Source of the DNA: Epinephelus fuscoguttatus
Lineage: Eukaryota; Chordata; Actinopteri; Perciformes; Serranidae
Assembly: GCF_011397635.1 (NCBI RefSeq)
Contig: NC_064755.1
Location: 19,947,282 to 20,011,281, forward strand
DNA: 64,000 nucleotides
Reading direction: 5' to 3'
Shown piece by piece: positions 24,601-35,845 of this stretch. Below the pieces are notes generated by a model. That model was not told the DNA's origin. It ran no database searches and saw only the letters and a program-made list of their open reading frames with translations. How positions within the stretch are numbered: position 1 is the first letter of the stretch; every line of letters starts with the position of its first letter. Position numbers and translations under genes: made by a program.

Positions 24601-27600
24601 GCACATAATGAAACAGACATAGACCTGCTGCCAAACACACCCAGTTCAGTTTTTAGTACAGTTGCACTACTATAGAAAGGAGAAGGAAGTGTTCATTCTA
24701 GGCCTCAGCTATTTCTAGCCCATTTCAGACATTCTGGCACCAGTTTTATTTGTTGTTTACTCCAGCCAGATTAATGAATGATTAATGCTCTCCTGTAGGC
24801 CTGAAGAAAATCCTTGAGGTAGCCGGGACAGTCCCTGAGCTTTTAGAGGGACCACCTCTCACAGACAACTCCCACATGAGCTGCTCTGTCCTGCTTAGCA
24901 AACTCTACGACGACCTAAAGAGCGACAAAGAGAGGGACAACTTCGTCAAGCTGTGTGAAGAATATGTACAGTGAGTTTCTGTTACATGAGCATCTTCACA
25001 CTGCAATAACTTAAGTACACACAAAAAAAAATACTTATCACAGGCCATAAGATGAAGAATGGTGTTCTTTTACAAACTTTTTTATCTGACGTTTTTCTGA
25101 TTAGGCAACATTTTAACCGACAAGGCCTAGATAGCAAGCTACGAGCCATCCAGACAGTATCAGTGCTCCTCCAAGGACCGAGCGACGTGGGTAACAGAAC
25201 TCTGGAGATGTCAGGGATGATGGATGCTGTGATCTCTCTGTGTGCCTCCGAAGATGTAATTCACCAGCAGGTAGCGGTTGAGACTCTCATCCATGCTGCA
25301 GGCAAGGCCAAGAGAGCCTCCTTCATCACAGCCAACGGCGTCGCTCTCCTGAAGGATCTCTACAAGAAGAGCGAGAATGACAGGATACGTGTGAGAGCCC
25401 TGGTGGTGAGTGCTGCAGCGAAGCACGTATATTTATCTCAGACAGGTGGAGGAGTGAACATCTATAAATAAAGATAAATGAACTATGGTTTCTGATGATA
25501 ATTATACAGGGTCTGTGCAAGCTTGGATCAGCAGGAGGGACAGACTTCAGCATGAAGCAGTTTGCCGAAGGATCCACGCTAAAGCTTGCCAAGCAGTGCA
25601 GGAAGTATGTTTGCCCGTATTAAATCTTTGGCATGAGGTAGATTAAGAGAAATGTGTCATGCCTGATCCACATTGTTGCATAACCAGATTGGTTCCTTGG
25701 ATTCAAAATAAGAAGCAAGCCGTTTCTCTTTCTCTTTTAGGTGGCTGTGTAATGAGTCTCTGCCGGCAACCTCCCGCCGGTGGTCTGTGGAGGGCCTCGC
25801 CTACCTCACTTTTGATGCTGATGTGAAGGAGGACTTAGTGGAAGACAAGAATGCTCTCCTCGCCATGTTTGAGCTGGCAAAGGTTTGACTGATGTTTGTA
25901 ATTAGAGGTTTTAATACTTGTGACAAGGGGACACTACAGAGCAATCATGAAGCCAGATTCCTCCCAGAAGAGCATCTCAGTGGTTTTGATGTTTGCTTTT
26001 GTGTAGTATTTGAAACCACGACACAAACACTTTTATGGTTTTGACAGTGTTGTTTTACTTTGTGTTTCCTGCAGTCTGAGGATAAAACAGTGCTCTTTGC
26101 TGTGGGCTCCACCTTAGTAAATTGCACCAACAGCTATGATGTGGAGAAGCCAGACCCTCAGATGGTAGAGCTGGCCAAGTATGCAAAGCAGCATGTGCCC
26201 GAGGAGCATCCCAAGGTACTATTTTAATTTTTGTGTATTCATGCTGAGCAATATTTGCTGCATACTAGGCTTGGATGGCATCCATTTTTTCATACCCTCA
26301 TGCCTTCCTAAAACATTTCACCGGGGTAGACACTTTGACTCCCTGTGTAAAACTAAAAAAAAAAAAAAGTTAAAGCATAGTTTTCTACATGCCACAAACT
26401 TATGAAAGGAAATATTCTTACACCTATTTTTCTTGCTAAACAGAAAATACAGCTGTACACTTCCTGAATTCAAGTTTCTTTCTTTTACCGAACTAAGACT
26501 CATTTAATTCACAGTCAGATCTGAAAATATGCAGCCTTTACAGGCTGTTTCTCCCCACTGTCTCTTTCTGCTGTTGCTGTTTTTATTAGTCCGGTAATGT
26601 TATCGGCACCACTCATAGTTGCAGCCATTCTCAGCTGAGACTGACCTCTGGTGGCGCATGTTGTGCACTACATCATCTCTGTACAGCATCTCCTTGTCAG
26701 TTTAATAAAAAGAGCAGTCCCTGTATTTGTTTCGGTGTTAAAAATCATACCTTCAGGATTTTTAAATACCCTGATAATACCTTGATACCGCCCAAGTCTA
26801 CTGCACACCACATTACTTCAATGCTGAACAGAGACTTTACTACTTTTACATGCATTTTTTTTCTTTAGCGATTGTTTGACATGAACTTGTCTGTCTTGTC
26901 ATGTGTCAGGATGCACAGTCCTACGTGGAGAAGCGTCTTGTGAAGCTGCTGGAGGCTGGTGTGGTGTCTGCGTTGGTGTGTATGGTCAAACAGGAGAGTC
27001 CTGCCCTCACCGAGGCTTGCAGAGAATGTATTGCCAGGTAGGACAACAGCAGTGACTCTTTTTCACTCAGCGTTCTCTCTGTAGATTCTGTGTTAATTGC
27101 ATTCCTCATGGCAGGGTCTTCTTGGCTTTGGTGGAACGACAGGAAGACAGAGGCACGGTGGTGGCACAGGGTGGAGGAAAGGTAGAGCACCCTGATAACT
27201 ATACTTATTTTAGCCTGTACACCATTTAGCCTAAGCACTTTGCTTTAATGGCTTAAATGATTCATGATGACTGTTTTCCTCCGCAGGCTCTGATCCCACT
27301 GGCATCTGACAACACAGACATAGGTAAAATCAAAGCAGCACAAGCCCTCGCAAAAATCGCCATCACATCAAACCCAGAGATTGCCTTCCCAGGAGAAAGG
27401 GTGAGATTTGCATGCTGGTAAAAGCCGCTTCGGTTTAAAAAGAAAAGTGCTTTTACTATTTAACCTTGTCTCACTTTTTGTTGTCAGATCTATGAGATGG
27501 TGCGCCCCCTTGTCAGTCTTCTGAGTCTTGAATGCACCCTGCTGCAGAACTTCGAGGCACTCATGGCTCTTACCAACCTGGCCGGCATCAGTGATAGACT

Positions 27601-28727
27601 AAGGTTGGCCACTAGGGGGAGTCTTTCCTAAGAATACATGTACAGTGCTGTTTTTAGGACTTTGAGGATGCAAGTATTTTAAGTCTGAATGATGACCTCA
27701 AAAGCATGTTAATAGTTTGACAGTGTTAATACTGTTTTTTTTAACATAGCTGAGGTCATGTCCTGTCAGTGTGCAGGCATTTAAACCTTTTAAGATGTAC
27801 AACAATGCCTTCCTGATTTTGTCTTTATTGATCATAGATTTTATCAGGTCAAAGCTTCACACTTGAATGAAAGTCTACAGTTTTCCTTTCATGATTTATC
27901 TTTCATCATGACATTCCAGTTTTGTATCTGTGTTCAGAGTATCTGAAGTGTGTTGTCTTACAGACAAAAGATCATAAAAGAGAAGGCAGTCCCAAAAATT
28001 GAAGGCTACATGTTTGAGGAGCACGACCTGGTCCGAGCTTCTGCCACAGAGTGCATGTGTAATCTGGTTTTAAGCACAGAGGTACGGCACATATTAATAC
28101 ATGACTGTATGGCACAAATACTATGAAAAGTAGACGTAAACATGTGTGTGTTTGGTGTGTCCTCAGGTGCAGAAGCTGTACCTGGCCACAGGAAATGATC
28201 GCCTGAAGCTGCTTGTGCTCTACAGTGGAGAGGAGGACGAGAGGCTGCGGAGAGCTGCTGCAGGAACTCTGGCCATGCTGACCGCGGAGCAGCCTGAGCT
28301 CTGCGCCCGCATACCTGGAACAGTAAGCAGACCACTGCAGCAGCTCGCTGTCCCCACACATTCATCAACTCTGTGGCACACTAAAATAATTTTTTATTCG
28401 TTTTAGCTCACATTACATCTTGTTGTCCTCTTTTCTCAGACGACCCACTGGCTAGAGATCATACAGTCGCTATTGCTCTGTGACATACCCGACCTGCGCC
28501 ACCGTGGAGTGGTCATAGTGCGGAACATGATGGAGGCAGAGAAGAGTCTGGCCGAGACGCTCATGGAGAGCGAGGCTCTGGAGATTCTTTCTGTCTTGGC
28601 AAAGGGAGGAGAGGGCACGCCGGAGCCTGTTTCTAAGATAGCTCAGAGCTGTCTGGACAAGGCGGTGGAGTACAGCATCATCATGAGCAGGGAAGGGACG
28701 GAGAAGGGCAAAGGAACTGAACCCTGA
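21681..28727 (+). CDS. unc45a: protein unc-45 homolog A, complete (942 aa, 19 exons)
   Basis: Co-chaperone that binds Hsp90 through an N-terminal TPR domain and folds myosin heads through its C-terminal UCS domain; UNC45A is the broadly expressed (non-muscle) paralog. Exons: 21681-21704, 21826-22018, 23114-23289, 23417-23506, 23649-23816, 24106-24274, 24415-24585, 24799-24970, 25105-25405, 25510-25604, 25741-25882, 26075-26215, 26910-27037, 27115-27181, 27287-27400, 27488-27603, 27964-28081, 28167-28322, 28440-28727. All GT-AG, phases agree, sum 2829 nt. The human protein is ~944 aa. TPR repeats at about residues 9-115 ([29 protein letters not shown]). The armadillo/UCS part contains [20 protein letters not shown] and [32 protein letters not shown] and the synteny with man2a2 and rccd1 favour unc45a over unc45b. 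The start lies in a short first exon (MSESEKEK). Confidence 0.97.
22461..23057. mobile_element. TTAA-flanked foldback element in unc45a intron 2
   Basis: Ends TTAAAGGAATACTTCACCCAC and, reverse complemented, TTAAGGAAGTTTTCACCCAC. TTAA at 22461-22464 and 23054-23057 is the likely target site. Inside, GCCTTGTCTTCAGCCCTTTC near 22723 is repeated in inverted orientation near 22795 (GAAAGGGCTGAAGATAAGGC), so the transcript could fold into a long hairpin. No coding capacity. Confidence 0.65.
26266..26800. mobile_element. hAT-type MITE with 8-bp target-site duplication
   Basis: Left end TAGGCTTGGATGGCATC and right end (reverse complement) TAGACTTGGGCGGTATC are inverted repeats. They are flanked by CTGCATAC (26258-26265) and CTGCACAC (26801-26808), an 8-bp duplication with one change. 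Lies in the unc45a intron between exons ending at 26215 and starting at 26910. Confidence 0.75.
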
Positions 28728-28894
28728 AAAGACAGCTGCAGCGTGTGGATTTGCCCTCTGGCAATGTTAAAGTGCTTTGAGTATTAAGTGGGACCAGTGA
28801 AGTCATTTCACTCTTGCAGGAAAATCAGTTTTGGTCTGGATGGATATGAGCTGGTCCTGACATGCTTGTGTCTTAACCAAAAACTGTGAGAAGC

Positions 28895-28900
28895 AATAAA
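28895..28900 (+). terminator. unc45a polyadenylation signal
   Basis: AATAAA, the first of overlapping copies (AATAAATAAATAAATG), 168 bp after the unc45a stop codon. Confidence 0.7.
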
Positions 28901-28929
28901 TAAATAAATGAATGAAGAAAAGTAGTAAA

Positions 28930-29550
28930 TGAAAACCAGTGGATCCTCACAGAAGTGGTTTGCTGTTTCACATTGCTTTTCCACTGATTGTATTTATCTC
29001 AATTATACTGTATCTCCCTCTACTGAAAGTGTTTGTTTGACTTGGAGATCAGTAAGGCTACTTTACACAAGTATCGCTATTTCCTCATATTTGCAAATAT
29101 TTTGTTTCGTATCCTTTGTTTATTCCCCAAAATACACTGTCTTTATTTTTCATTTTGTACACTACTATACTCAGTGTGAATTCTAATTCAGCAGCTTTCA
29201 GCGTGTGCACACATTTTCTGCAGGTAACTCATTTTCTAGTAATTGTTTTTATAAAATTTTCCCATTTCATACACATAATTGTGTGCTTTTTGTTTTTAAT
29301 GTCAATTATTATCACCACTCCACTACATTTCCAGTGTCTTACTTGTATGGTTTGTCATGTTTTGACTAAACACATGGGAAATAAATAAAATCTCAGACTT
29401 TCCCTGAATTATATTGTCATGTCCGAGTTCACCCATCTTCACTGTCAAGTCATTTTGTAACAATACTATAGTTCTCGGGTTCTTTATTTGTGCATACGAT
29501 AAAATAAAACAAAGAGAGAAAATTAAAAAGACAGCTGTAGACTTGTATTG
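28930..29550. other. unc45a-rccd1 intergenic spacer
   Basis: AT-rich with no assignable gene. A further AATAAA at about 29381-29386 could serve a longer unc45a 3' UTR. Confidence 0.3.
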
Positions 29551-29554
29551 CCAA

Positions 29555-29860
29555 TTTACAACCAGACATATTTTAAAAATAATATTTTAATTTAACTTTA
29601 ATTAAATAATAATTTTATTTTAATAATACATCTTTTTTTAAAATAGAGAAAATATTCAAAAGAACTAAAACTAAATTGAAAAAAAAACATGGAGGAAAGA
29701 AATAAAAGAATTTACAACAGGACAAATATTTTTAAAATAATATTTTTAATTCATTTTAATTAAATACTAATAATTTTATTATTTCTTTTAAATAGAGAAA
29801 ATATTCCAAAGAAGTCAAACTAAATTAAAAAACACCATGGAGGAAAAAATAAAATATAAT
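29555..29860. repeat. two-copy imperfect tandem duplication, unit about 155 bp, extremely AT-rich
   Basis: Copy one runs from 'caatttacaaccagacatat' to 'aacatggaggaaagaaataa'. Copy two starts near 29711 with 'aatttacaacaggacaaata' and ends 'aacaccatggaggaaaaaat'. Each holds a core of ttttaaaataatattttaat type and the phrase 'aatagagaaaatattc'. It lies directly upstream of the rccd1 promoter. Confidence 0.7.
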
Positions 29861-30019
29861 TCCCCAAAAGGAAATACCAGAGAGCAAAAAAATAAAATAA
29901 AACAAGAACAAGATTCACAATTTTATATATATATGTATATTCATGTATCATAACTCATTTGCGTGGTACTTAAAATCTTTTTTGAAAATCAGAAATGAGG
30001 AATGACTGCGCGATACTGC

Positions 30020-30031
30020 TGCGCATGTGCA
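30020..30031 (+). promoter_or_regulatory. NRF1-like site in the rccd1 promoter
   Basis: TGCGCATGTGCA closely fits the NRF1 consensus YGCGCAYGCGCR (one deviation). It sits about 95 bp upstream of the chosen rccd1 start codon in a locally CpG-containing stretch that contrasts with the AT-rich DNA just before it. TATA-less. Confidence 0.5.
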
Positions 30032-30123
30032 GTACACCCCGGTGCTCCATACACCAGTGTTCAAACTGTGCGAACAACTGCGTCGCCCGGTTCAGCAGCG
30101 TAAACAGAGGTTCAGCGTTTCCA

Positions 30124-33100
30124 ATGCGGTGGTTCGGATTTGGCTTCAACGCTTTTGGACAGATATTCGTCCCCGATAAATTAATTAAAGGAGAGTGCAG
30201 CGACCCTGTAAAGGAGGTTAAAGTGAGTAGTCCAACAGAGCTTAATGGTCAGGTGGACAGAAGTGGAGGCTGCTTTGATACTGATTTTCAAATTAGAGCA
30301 AGTTGGAGTCGAAGAGCATCTGTGTATTTGGATGGTGAGTCTGTCCAAGATAAAAGAGCTCTGGTTGAACACTTAGCAGAAATAGAAAGCGTCTTTCATG
30401 CCACACTCATGACATAAATATTAACTGGTTTATTCATCATGTTCTCTTTCTGTGTCTGTCTGTCTGTCTGTAGGTGACAGCTGTGTGTGCCTGGCAGGTT
30501 TCGTCTCCACTGAGTCATGTGGCACTCCTCTGAAAGAGAGCCGGGGCTGTAAGGATGCCATCATCAGTGAGTCCTTCCTGACCCTCGCTTTCTCAGACAG
30601 AGTTGAGTCCTGGGATCTGCAGAAGGAAGAGAAGACTCTAACATGGAGCATGGAAATAAAAACACACTCAGACAGCTCAGGTAATGTATATCCTAATACA
30701 GCGGTGGAGGATAATTAAGTACATTTACTTAAGTACAATTTTGAGGTACTTGTACTTTGCCTGAGTATTTCCATTTGTTGCTACTTTATATTTCTACGTC
30801 ACTACATCACAGAGGGAAATATTGTACTTTTTACTGCACTACATACACCGATCAGCCGAAACGTCAAAACCACTGTCAGGTGAAGTGAATAACATTGATC
30901 ACTTTGTTACAATGGAGTGTTCTGCTGGGAAACCTTTGGTCTTGGCATTCATATGGATGCCTCTTGACACGCTCTACCTGCCCAAACACGGTTGCAGATC
31001 AAGTACCCCGCCTCATGGCTACAGCACTGTAGATGGCAGACTACTCAACAATGGCTCAAGGAACATAACAAAGAGCTCTAGGCGTTCACCTGGCCTCAAA
31101 TTCCCCAGATCCCAGTCTCATTGAGCATCCGTGGGACCTGCCAGTACCCCACCTCACAACCCACAAAACATATAGGATCTGCCGCCAATTCCCTGGTGCC
31201 AGACTCCACAAGACACTCCTCAGAGGTCTGTGTCCATGCCTCAGCAGGTCAGAGCCAAGTTTGATCCAAGGAGGCCCCAACAGGGTTTGGGGGTGCGGTG
31301 CTTGGTCTTAAACTGTGTTTAGGTGGGTGGAGTGCATCAAGTTGCATCCATGAATGCCAGGACTAAACGTTTCCCAACAGAACATTGCATTGTGACAAGA
31401 TGATCAATGTTTTTCACTTCACCTGGTTTTGGTTAATCAGTACATACTCCACTACACCACAGGGGGGAATATTGTACTTGCAACTGCATTAGCCTACATA
31501 TATTTTACAGCTATAGTTTCTCTGAATCATTATGTATTGTTATAGACTAAAGGCCGACATCCCTTGGAGAGACCCTGAAGTCACACCTATAGAAAGCTCC
31601 ATAATTAAACACTCTGAAAGGGGTCATTTTGCATTGTGAGGAATTTCACTTTTGCTACTTTTAGTACATTTTGCAGGTAATACTTGAGTACTCAAGTAGA
31701 ATTTTTAACACGGGCTTTTACTTGTAGAAGAGTACTTTTACAGTGTGCTATCAGTAGTCTTACTTGAGAACCAAATCTGAGTACTTTGAGTATTTCCACT
31801 ACTATCCTAACTTCTTTGACAGCTTCTAGAAGTTGAATGTGTTAATTGAATAAACCATACTCTTCTTGTTGCCTTGCAGGACCCCCTTTGAATCTCCCAT
31901 TGGTCCCTGGTGGTTACATAGCCACAACACCGCCCCTCTACCGCTCCTTATCACCACACCTGAGAGCCAAGAGTCTGGCACTGAGTGCAGAGCATGCCAT
32001 CCTTCTCAGTGCCTCTGGAGCTGTGTACACCTGGGGACTGGGCAGGTAGACCTCGCACATCTGTCTTTACTGGGAATCAGAGAAGTAACACCCACATGCA
32101 TATCTTGATCTTATGTGTGTGCATGTGTTTATTTGTCAGCCATGGTCAGTTGGGGCACGGAGGCCTCACCTCTGAGGACGAGCCCAGGGCAGTGGAGGCA
32201 CTCTGGGGGATGCCCATGAGCTGTATCGCCACAGGAAGCTGGCACTCTGTCTGTATTAGTGGTAAGTGTCACACAAGGTGTTGGCAGTGGAAAGAGTTGT
32301 ACCCTCACTGTGAGGATTAAATGACCTTTTTCTTCAGACGGGGGTGACCTTTATGTGTGGGGCTGGAATGAAAGTGGGCAGCTTGGACTTCCATCACGAG
32401 GTCTGAGGAAGGCAGCAGAGCAGCAGAGTAGCCAACAAGCAGGTAAATCTGTTTCCCTATAACACTTCACCTTAAAACACAAAGTCAGTTCTTTTTACCC
32501 ACCGTGCTATCTATCGACCCAGATACTTTATTGTACTTAGCTGCATTGTTTTTTTATGGCATGTATGATTGTTACAATATTCCCACTCTTAAGTATCAGC
32601 ATTTCCACAGCATCTATAAAGGATGCTGATTAACTCTTAATATCAGAGATACTGTGGATTCACTCTCTTTATATCTTTTTCAAATGTGTGTTTGGCACTT
32701 GAAGCACCATAAACTCATTGCCGTCAAGCTCCATTGTACCTCAAAAAACAAATTTAAAAACTACTTAAATGTACAGACATAACTTGGAGTAAAGCATTAT
32801 ATCGTCATGAATGAACCACCCCTTGAACTGTTATATAATTTCATACATGTTGCCAAGTATGCTTCTCATGGTAGCCACTTAAAGTAATGACTTGAGTTGT
32901 AGTAAGTAACAACATTAACTGTGCTGAACAGGAGAACCACGCCAAGATGCCCGCACATCTCTCGCTGAAGAGCAGCAGGAGGGAGAGAAACATGAGGAGG
33001 TATTCATATCGATCCAGGCATTCCCGGCTCTGCTGGATATCACTCCATCATGTGAAATCAAGACGGTCAGCTGTGGCTGCAGACACACAGCTGTAGTAAC

Positions 33101-33567
33101 AAGTAAGAAACCACATCTGACAAAAGCTGTGTATTGATCATTGTTATTGAATGAGTGCACATTTTCTTGGCAAACCTATGTCATTGTCTTTATCTTATAT
33201 TCTTTAATTCCAGCCACAGGTGACCTCTACACGTGGGGCTGGGGTAAGTTTGAATTCGGAGCCAATAAGACCCAAACAGGGTGTCACTGGCTCTGTTGCA
33301 AAGATGTTAAATCTGTGTAGCATGTTCCCAGTATGAGTTTAATTAATCAGTACGCTTAGAGCAAAATCTAGTTATATGTTGAACTCACCCTGTCCTTTTT
33401 TCCCCATCATTTCAGGGGACTATGGCCAACTTGGACACCAGAATTTAATCAGTTCGGATGAGCCCCAGCGTGTGGAGTTCTTCAGGGAGCACCATATGTG
33501 TGTGGAGGATGTAGTGTGTGGGGCGTGGAATACTTTTGCTGCTGTCACCAAGGAGGAAGTAGCTTGA
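30124..33567 (+). CDS. rccd1: RCC1 domain-containing protein 1, complete (387 aa, 8 exons)
   Basis: RCC1-like beta-propeller protein. In mammals RCCD1 is the partner of the histone H3K36 demethylase KDM8/JMJD5 (family knowledge). Exons: 30124-30334, 30474-30680, 31880-32045, 32150-32271, 32338-32442, 32932-33102, 33214-33243, 33416-33567, all GT-AG and in phase (1164 nt with stop; human 376 aa). Seen: N-terminal [11 protein letters not shown] matching the human WFGFGFCGFGQ; propeller blades with [49 protein letters not shown]-terminal GAWNTFAAV. The ATG at 30124 is chosen because the conserved block starts two residues later. The frame stays open upstream to at least 29995, so a longer cysteine-rich N-terminus is possible but unsupported. 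Intron 2 (1.2 kb) is filled by a MITE carrying a mariner relic. Confidence 0.95.
30700..31805. mobile_element. MITE of the 'tacttaagtac' family, split by a mariner relic, copy 2
   Basis: Left end GCGGTGGAGGATAATTAAGT followed by acatttacttaagtacaatt; right end gagtactttgagtatttccactac. The two halves (30700-30845 and about 31443-31805) belong together. Left 'cactacatcacagagggaaa' and right 'cactacaccacaggggggaa' share a duplicated internal phrase around the insertion point. Same family as 16705-17181. Confidence 0.6.
30846..31442 (+). mobile_element. Tc1/mariner-type relic nested in the rccd1 intron 2 MITE
   Basis: Starts CACCGATCAGCCGAAACG and ends GGTTTTGGTTAATCAGTA, an imperfect inverted pair. 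Interior phrases 'ttccccagatcccagtctca' and 'gagcatccgtgggacct' (Pro-Asp-Leu-Asn-Pro-like and Glu-His-Leu-Trp-Asp-like in conceptual translation) are the conserved C-terminal transposase region of Tc1/mariner elements. Internally deleted to about 600 bp and dead. Confidence 0.7.
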
Positions 33568-33661
33568 CATAAAAATACTTTGAATTACCTTGAGAGACGT
33601 GGACACTGAACTTTGGACAATGTACAAGGAAGTGTAAATTTTCACAACAAAAAGACTTTAA

Positions 33662-33780
33662 ATTAAATATATTTTGTAACAAATATAAGTCTGTCTCATT
33701 TGTCTTAAAAAAAAAAAAACAAGAAAATTTGTAAATGTATAGTTTTTGGAAATATTTTTAATTTTCTGTATAGTAATAAA
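33662..33780 (+). terminator. rccd1 polyadenylation signals (two candidates)
   Basis: ATTAAA at 33662-33667, 95 bp after the stop, and AATAAA at 33775-33780. On the opposite strand ATTAAA (33757-33762) could serve cib1, so the 3' ends of the two convergent genes may overlap. Confidence 0.4.
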
Positions 33781-33944
33781 AAATCACAGGTTTTATATTT
33801 GACAAACGTTGCATAAAATAGTTAAGGCAGTAAAATCCACAGCTTATATTAATTTAAGGCAAATGTCTAAAATAGTTCTAACTGAAAATTAAACACCATG
33901 TGAGAGTTATAGGTTGGTGCATTTCCACAGTCCGTTAGATGTCT

Positions 33945-34889
33945 TCACAGCACAATCTTGAAAGAACTGCAGACAAAACAAAAATATAACAGGCGGTTAA
34001 GACTGAACAAAACTGTGTGAAGTGTCAGTGACAACAGCGGTTAGTTTTTCACTCACCTGACAAAATCCGGCGACCTTGAAATGACGTGCTGAAACTCCGA
34101 GAGGTTCACGGTTCCATCCTTGTCGATGTCTGACTCTTCAAGAATCTGAAGAACATACAAAGGAAACAACTATTGAGCCCACTTACACATCCTTGTACCA
34201 CTCTATTTTAACCATCTAGTGTGCCTCTCACATCGTCAGAGGAGAAGCCTCAGCAAACTTACATTGCTGATGAGCTGCCTCATTTCATCAGGGTTTAGTC
34301 TTGTGTCATCTGTCTCACCGGTCAGGCAGTTTACCAGCTTCTCCAGATCACCACTATCAAGAGTTCCGTCATCGTCAAAGTCTGAAAGTATCAACATGCT
34401 TATTACAGACTGATAGCCCACATGTATCAATAATAACCAGCTCGCTTTTTTTTTTTTTTTAATCAACTTCTTTACCAAAAATACGGAATGCATAGTGGGA
34501 TTTGATTTCCAGAGTAGCAGAGTCGCTGAAGGCACTCAAGAGATCCAGAAAGTCCTCGAATGTGAGGCTTCCATCTTTGTGTTCAGATGTGGAGAATACA
34601 TGGCAGATTCTTTTCCTGAAAGGGTTGGACTGTGACAGGAACAAGTACAAGGGTCAGCACAGATTATCAGCGCTTGAAGCACTTCCCCGAGACCATACAA
34701 AGTACAGGACAATCCTAGCCATGCCAGAACTAAGTACTCCACATAACACCACATTTCCACTGCTTTACTATCAAACAGTTTCTCACCTTGAGCTCTGGCA
34801 GAGTGAGAATCCTCTCCATGGGCACTCTGGTGTTTGGGAGGTCTTTCTCATCTTTTGTGAGCAGTTCAGTGAATCTCTTGTGAGCGCTG

Positions 34890-34937
<48 letters not shown>

Positions 34938-35555
34938 GCTTAATCATGGATCACAATAAGCGGTGCTAGATTGATTACAGTGCGTTTGTAAACTGGTAAC
35001 GTGTAATGTGATATGCAGCTGATCACTTACAGAAGAATTTCTTGTTTTGTCAAGAATGTCAGTTCCTACAAGTAAAAGTGAGCATTATTAAAGTAAGTAG
35101 TCAAAGATTAAACGGGAACAATACAAATAAACAACACTGGAATACATTTATGAGTTTCATTTATTTTAAAACATCAATAGTCTGACTAACTGTAGTGATA
35201 TTGGCAACATTAGCTTTTATAATGCTAATAAGCTTCATGACAAGTGGTAGTTCATTATAGATGCCATTAGCGTTATGTTTAGTTTAACGTTGTAGGAAAG
35301 ACAGACCGTAAATAAACCAAACTTTACTCCTAATGACAAGGCTGTAATAGTTTTATTTTACCTGAAAACATTAGGCTAAGATAGCTACGTCACGACATGT
35401 TATTACGGTACGCAAAAACAACTGCTGTCAAAATTAGCCGCTCGGTTAACACTAACACCCATTACGATACAAAATTTGCTTTTGAAGACATTATGGGCAC
35501 TTACTTGATATTCCGAGAGCAAGTCCTTCCCAAGTTGACTTGCCGTGGTGCCCAT
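33945..35555 (-). CDS. cib1: calcium and integrin-binding protein 1, complete (189 aa, 7 exons)
   Basis: EF-hand protein that binds the integrin alpha-IIb cytoplasmic tail and several kinases, including PAK1 (family knowledge). Exons on the minus strand: 35505-35555, 35031-35065, 34787-34886, 34476-34629, 34263-34381, 34057-34145, 33945-33966, in phase with a total of 570 nt including stop. The human protein is 191 aa. Seen: N-terminal MGTTAS, an N-myristoylation motif like human MGGSGS; LTFLTKQEILLAH; CHVFSTSEHKDGSLTFEDFL; EF-hand loop DFDDDGTLDSGDLE; EF-hand loop DIDKDGTVNLSEFQ; C-terminal SSFKIVL. Both calcium loops have the acidic coordinating residues. Only the C-terminal 'DFVSSFKIVL' differs slightly from human DFASSFKIVL. 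It is convergent with rccd1 with 378 bp between stop codons. Confidence 0.97.
34890..34935. repeat. (AC)n microsatellite in a cib1 intron
   Basis: About 23 AC units ending 4 bp upstream of the splice acceptor of the cib1 exon at 34787-34886. On the transcribed strand it reads (GT)n and forms the tract upstream of that acceptor. Confidence 0.95.
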
Positions 35556-35639
35556 TTTCAAAACTTTGACTCGAAGGTATACTTTTGTTGTTGTAAAAAG
35601 TTATACACCGAACTATTAGTCAACAACTTTACATCGCTT

Positions 35640-35648
35640 ACTTCCGGT
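35640..35648 (-). promoter_or_regulatory. ETS/GABP-type site, cib1 promoter
   Basis: ACCGGAAGT on the minus strand, a perfect ETS core, about 85 bp upstream of the cib1 start codon. No TATA box is visible. Confidence 0.5.
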
Positions 35649-35845
35649 ATCTGGCTGGATTTCCTGTGAGCTACGTAATGGTTTCCATAGTGACGTACTT
35701 GCAAACAGCTGCCATCATGACAAAAGGACGGCAACAGGTCACAGCTAGGACTAACCTGTGGAGTTAGGACTTTTTAATCCAATTTTGACACCGTTTATAT
35801 GTTAGTTGAATAAAATAAAAAAAAAGCTTAAAAGTTAAGCGTGAA

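Noticed and set aside
29116-29388. Hydrophobic 90-codon frame downstream of unc45a
   Set aside because: AT-rich 3' flank. Hydrophobicity follows from T-rich codons and there is no supporting evidence.
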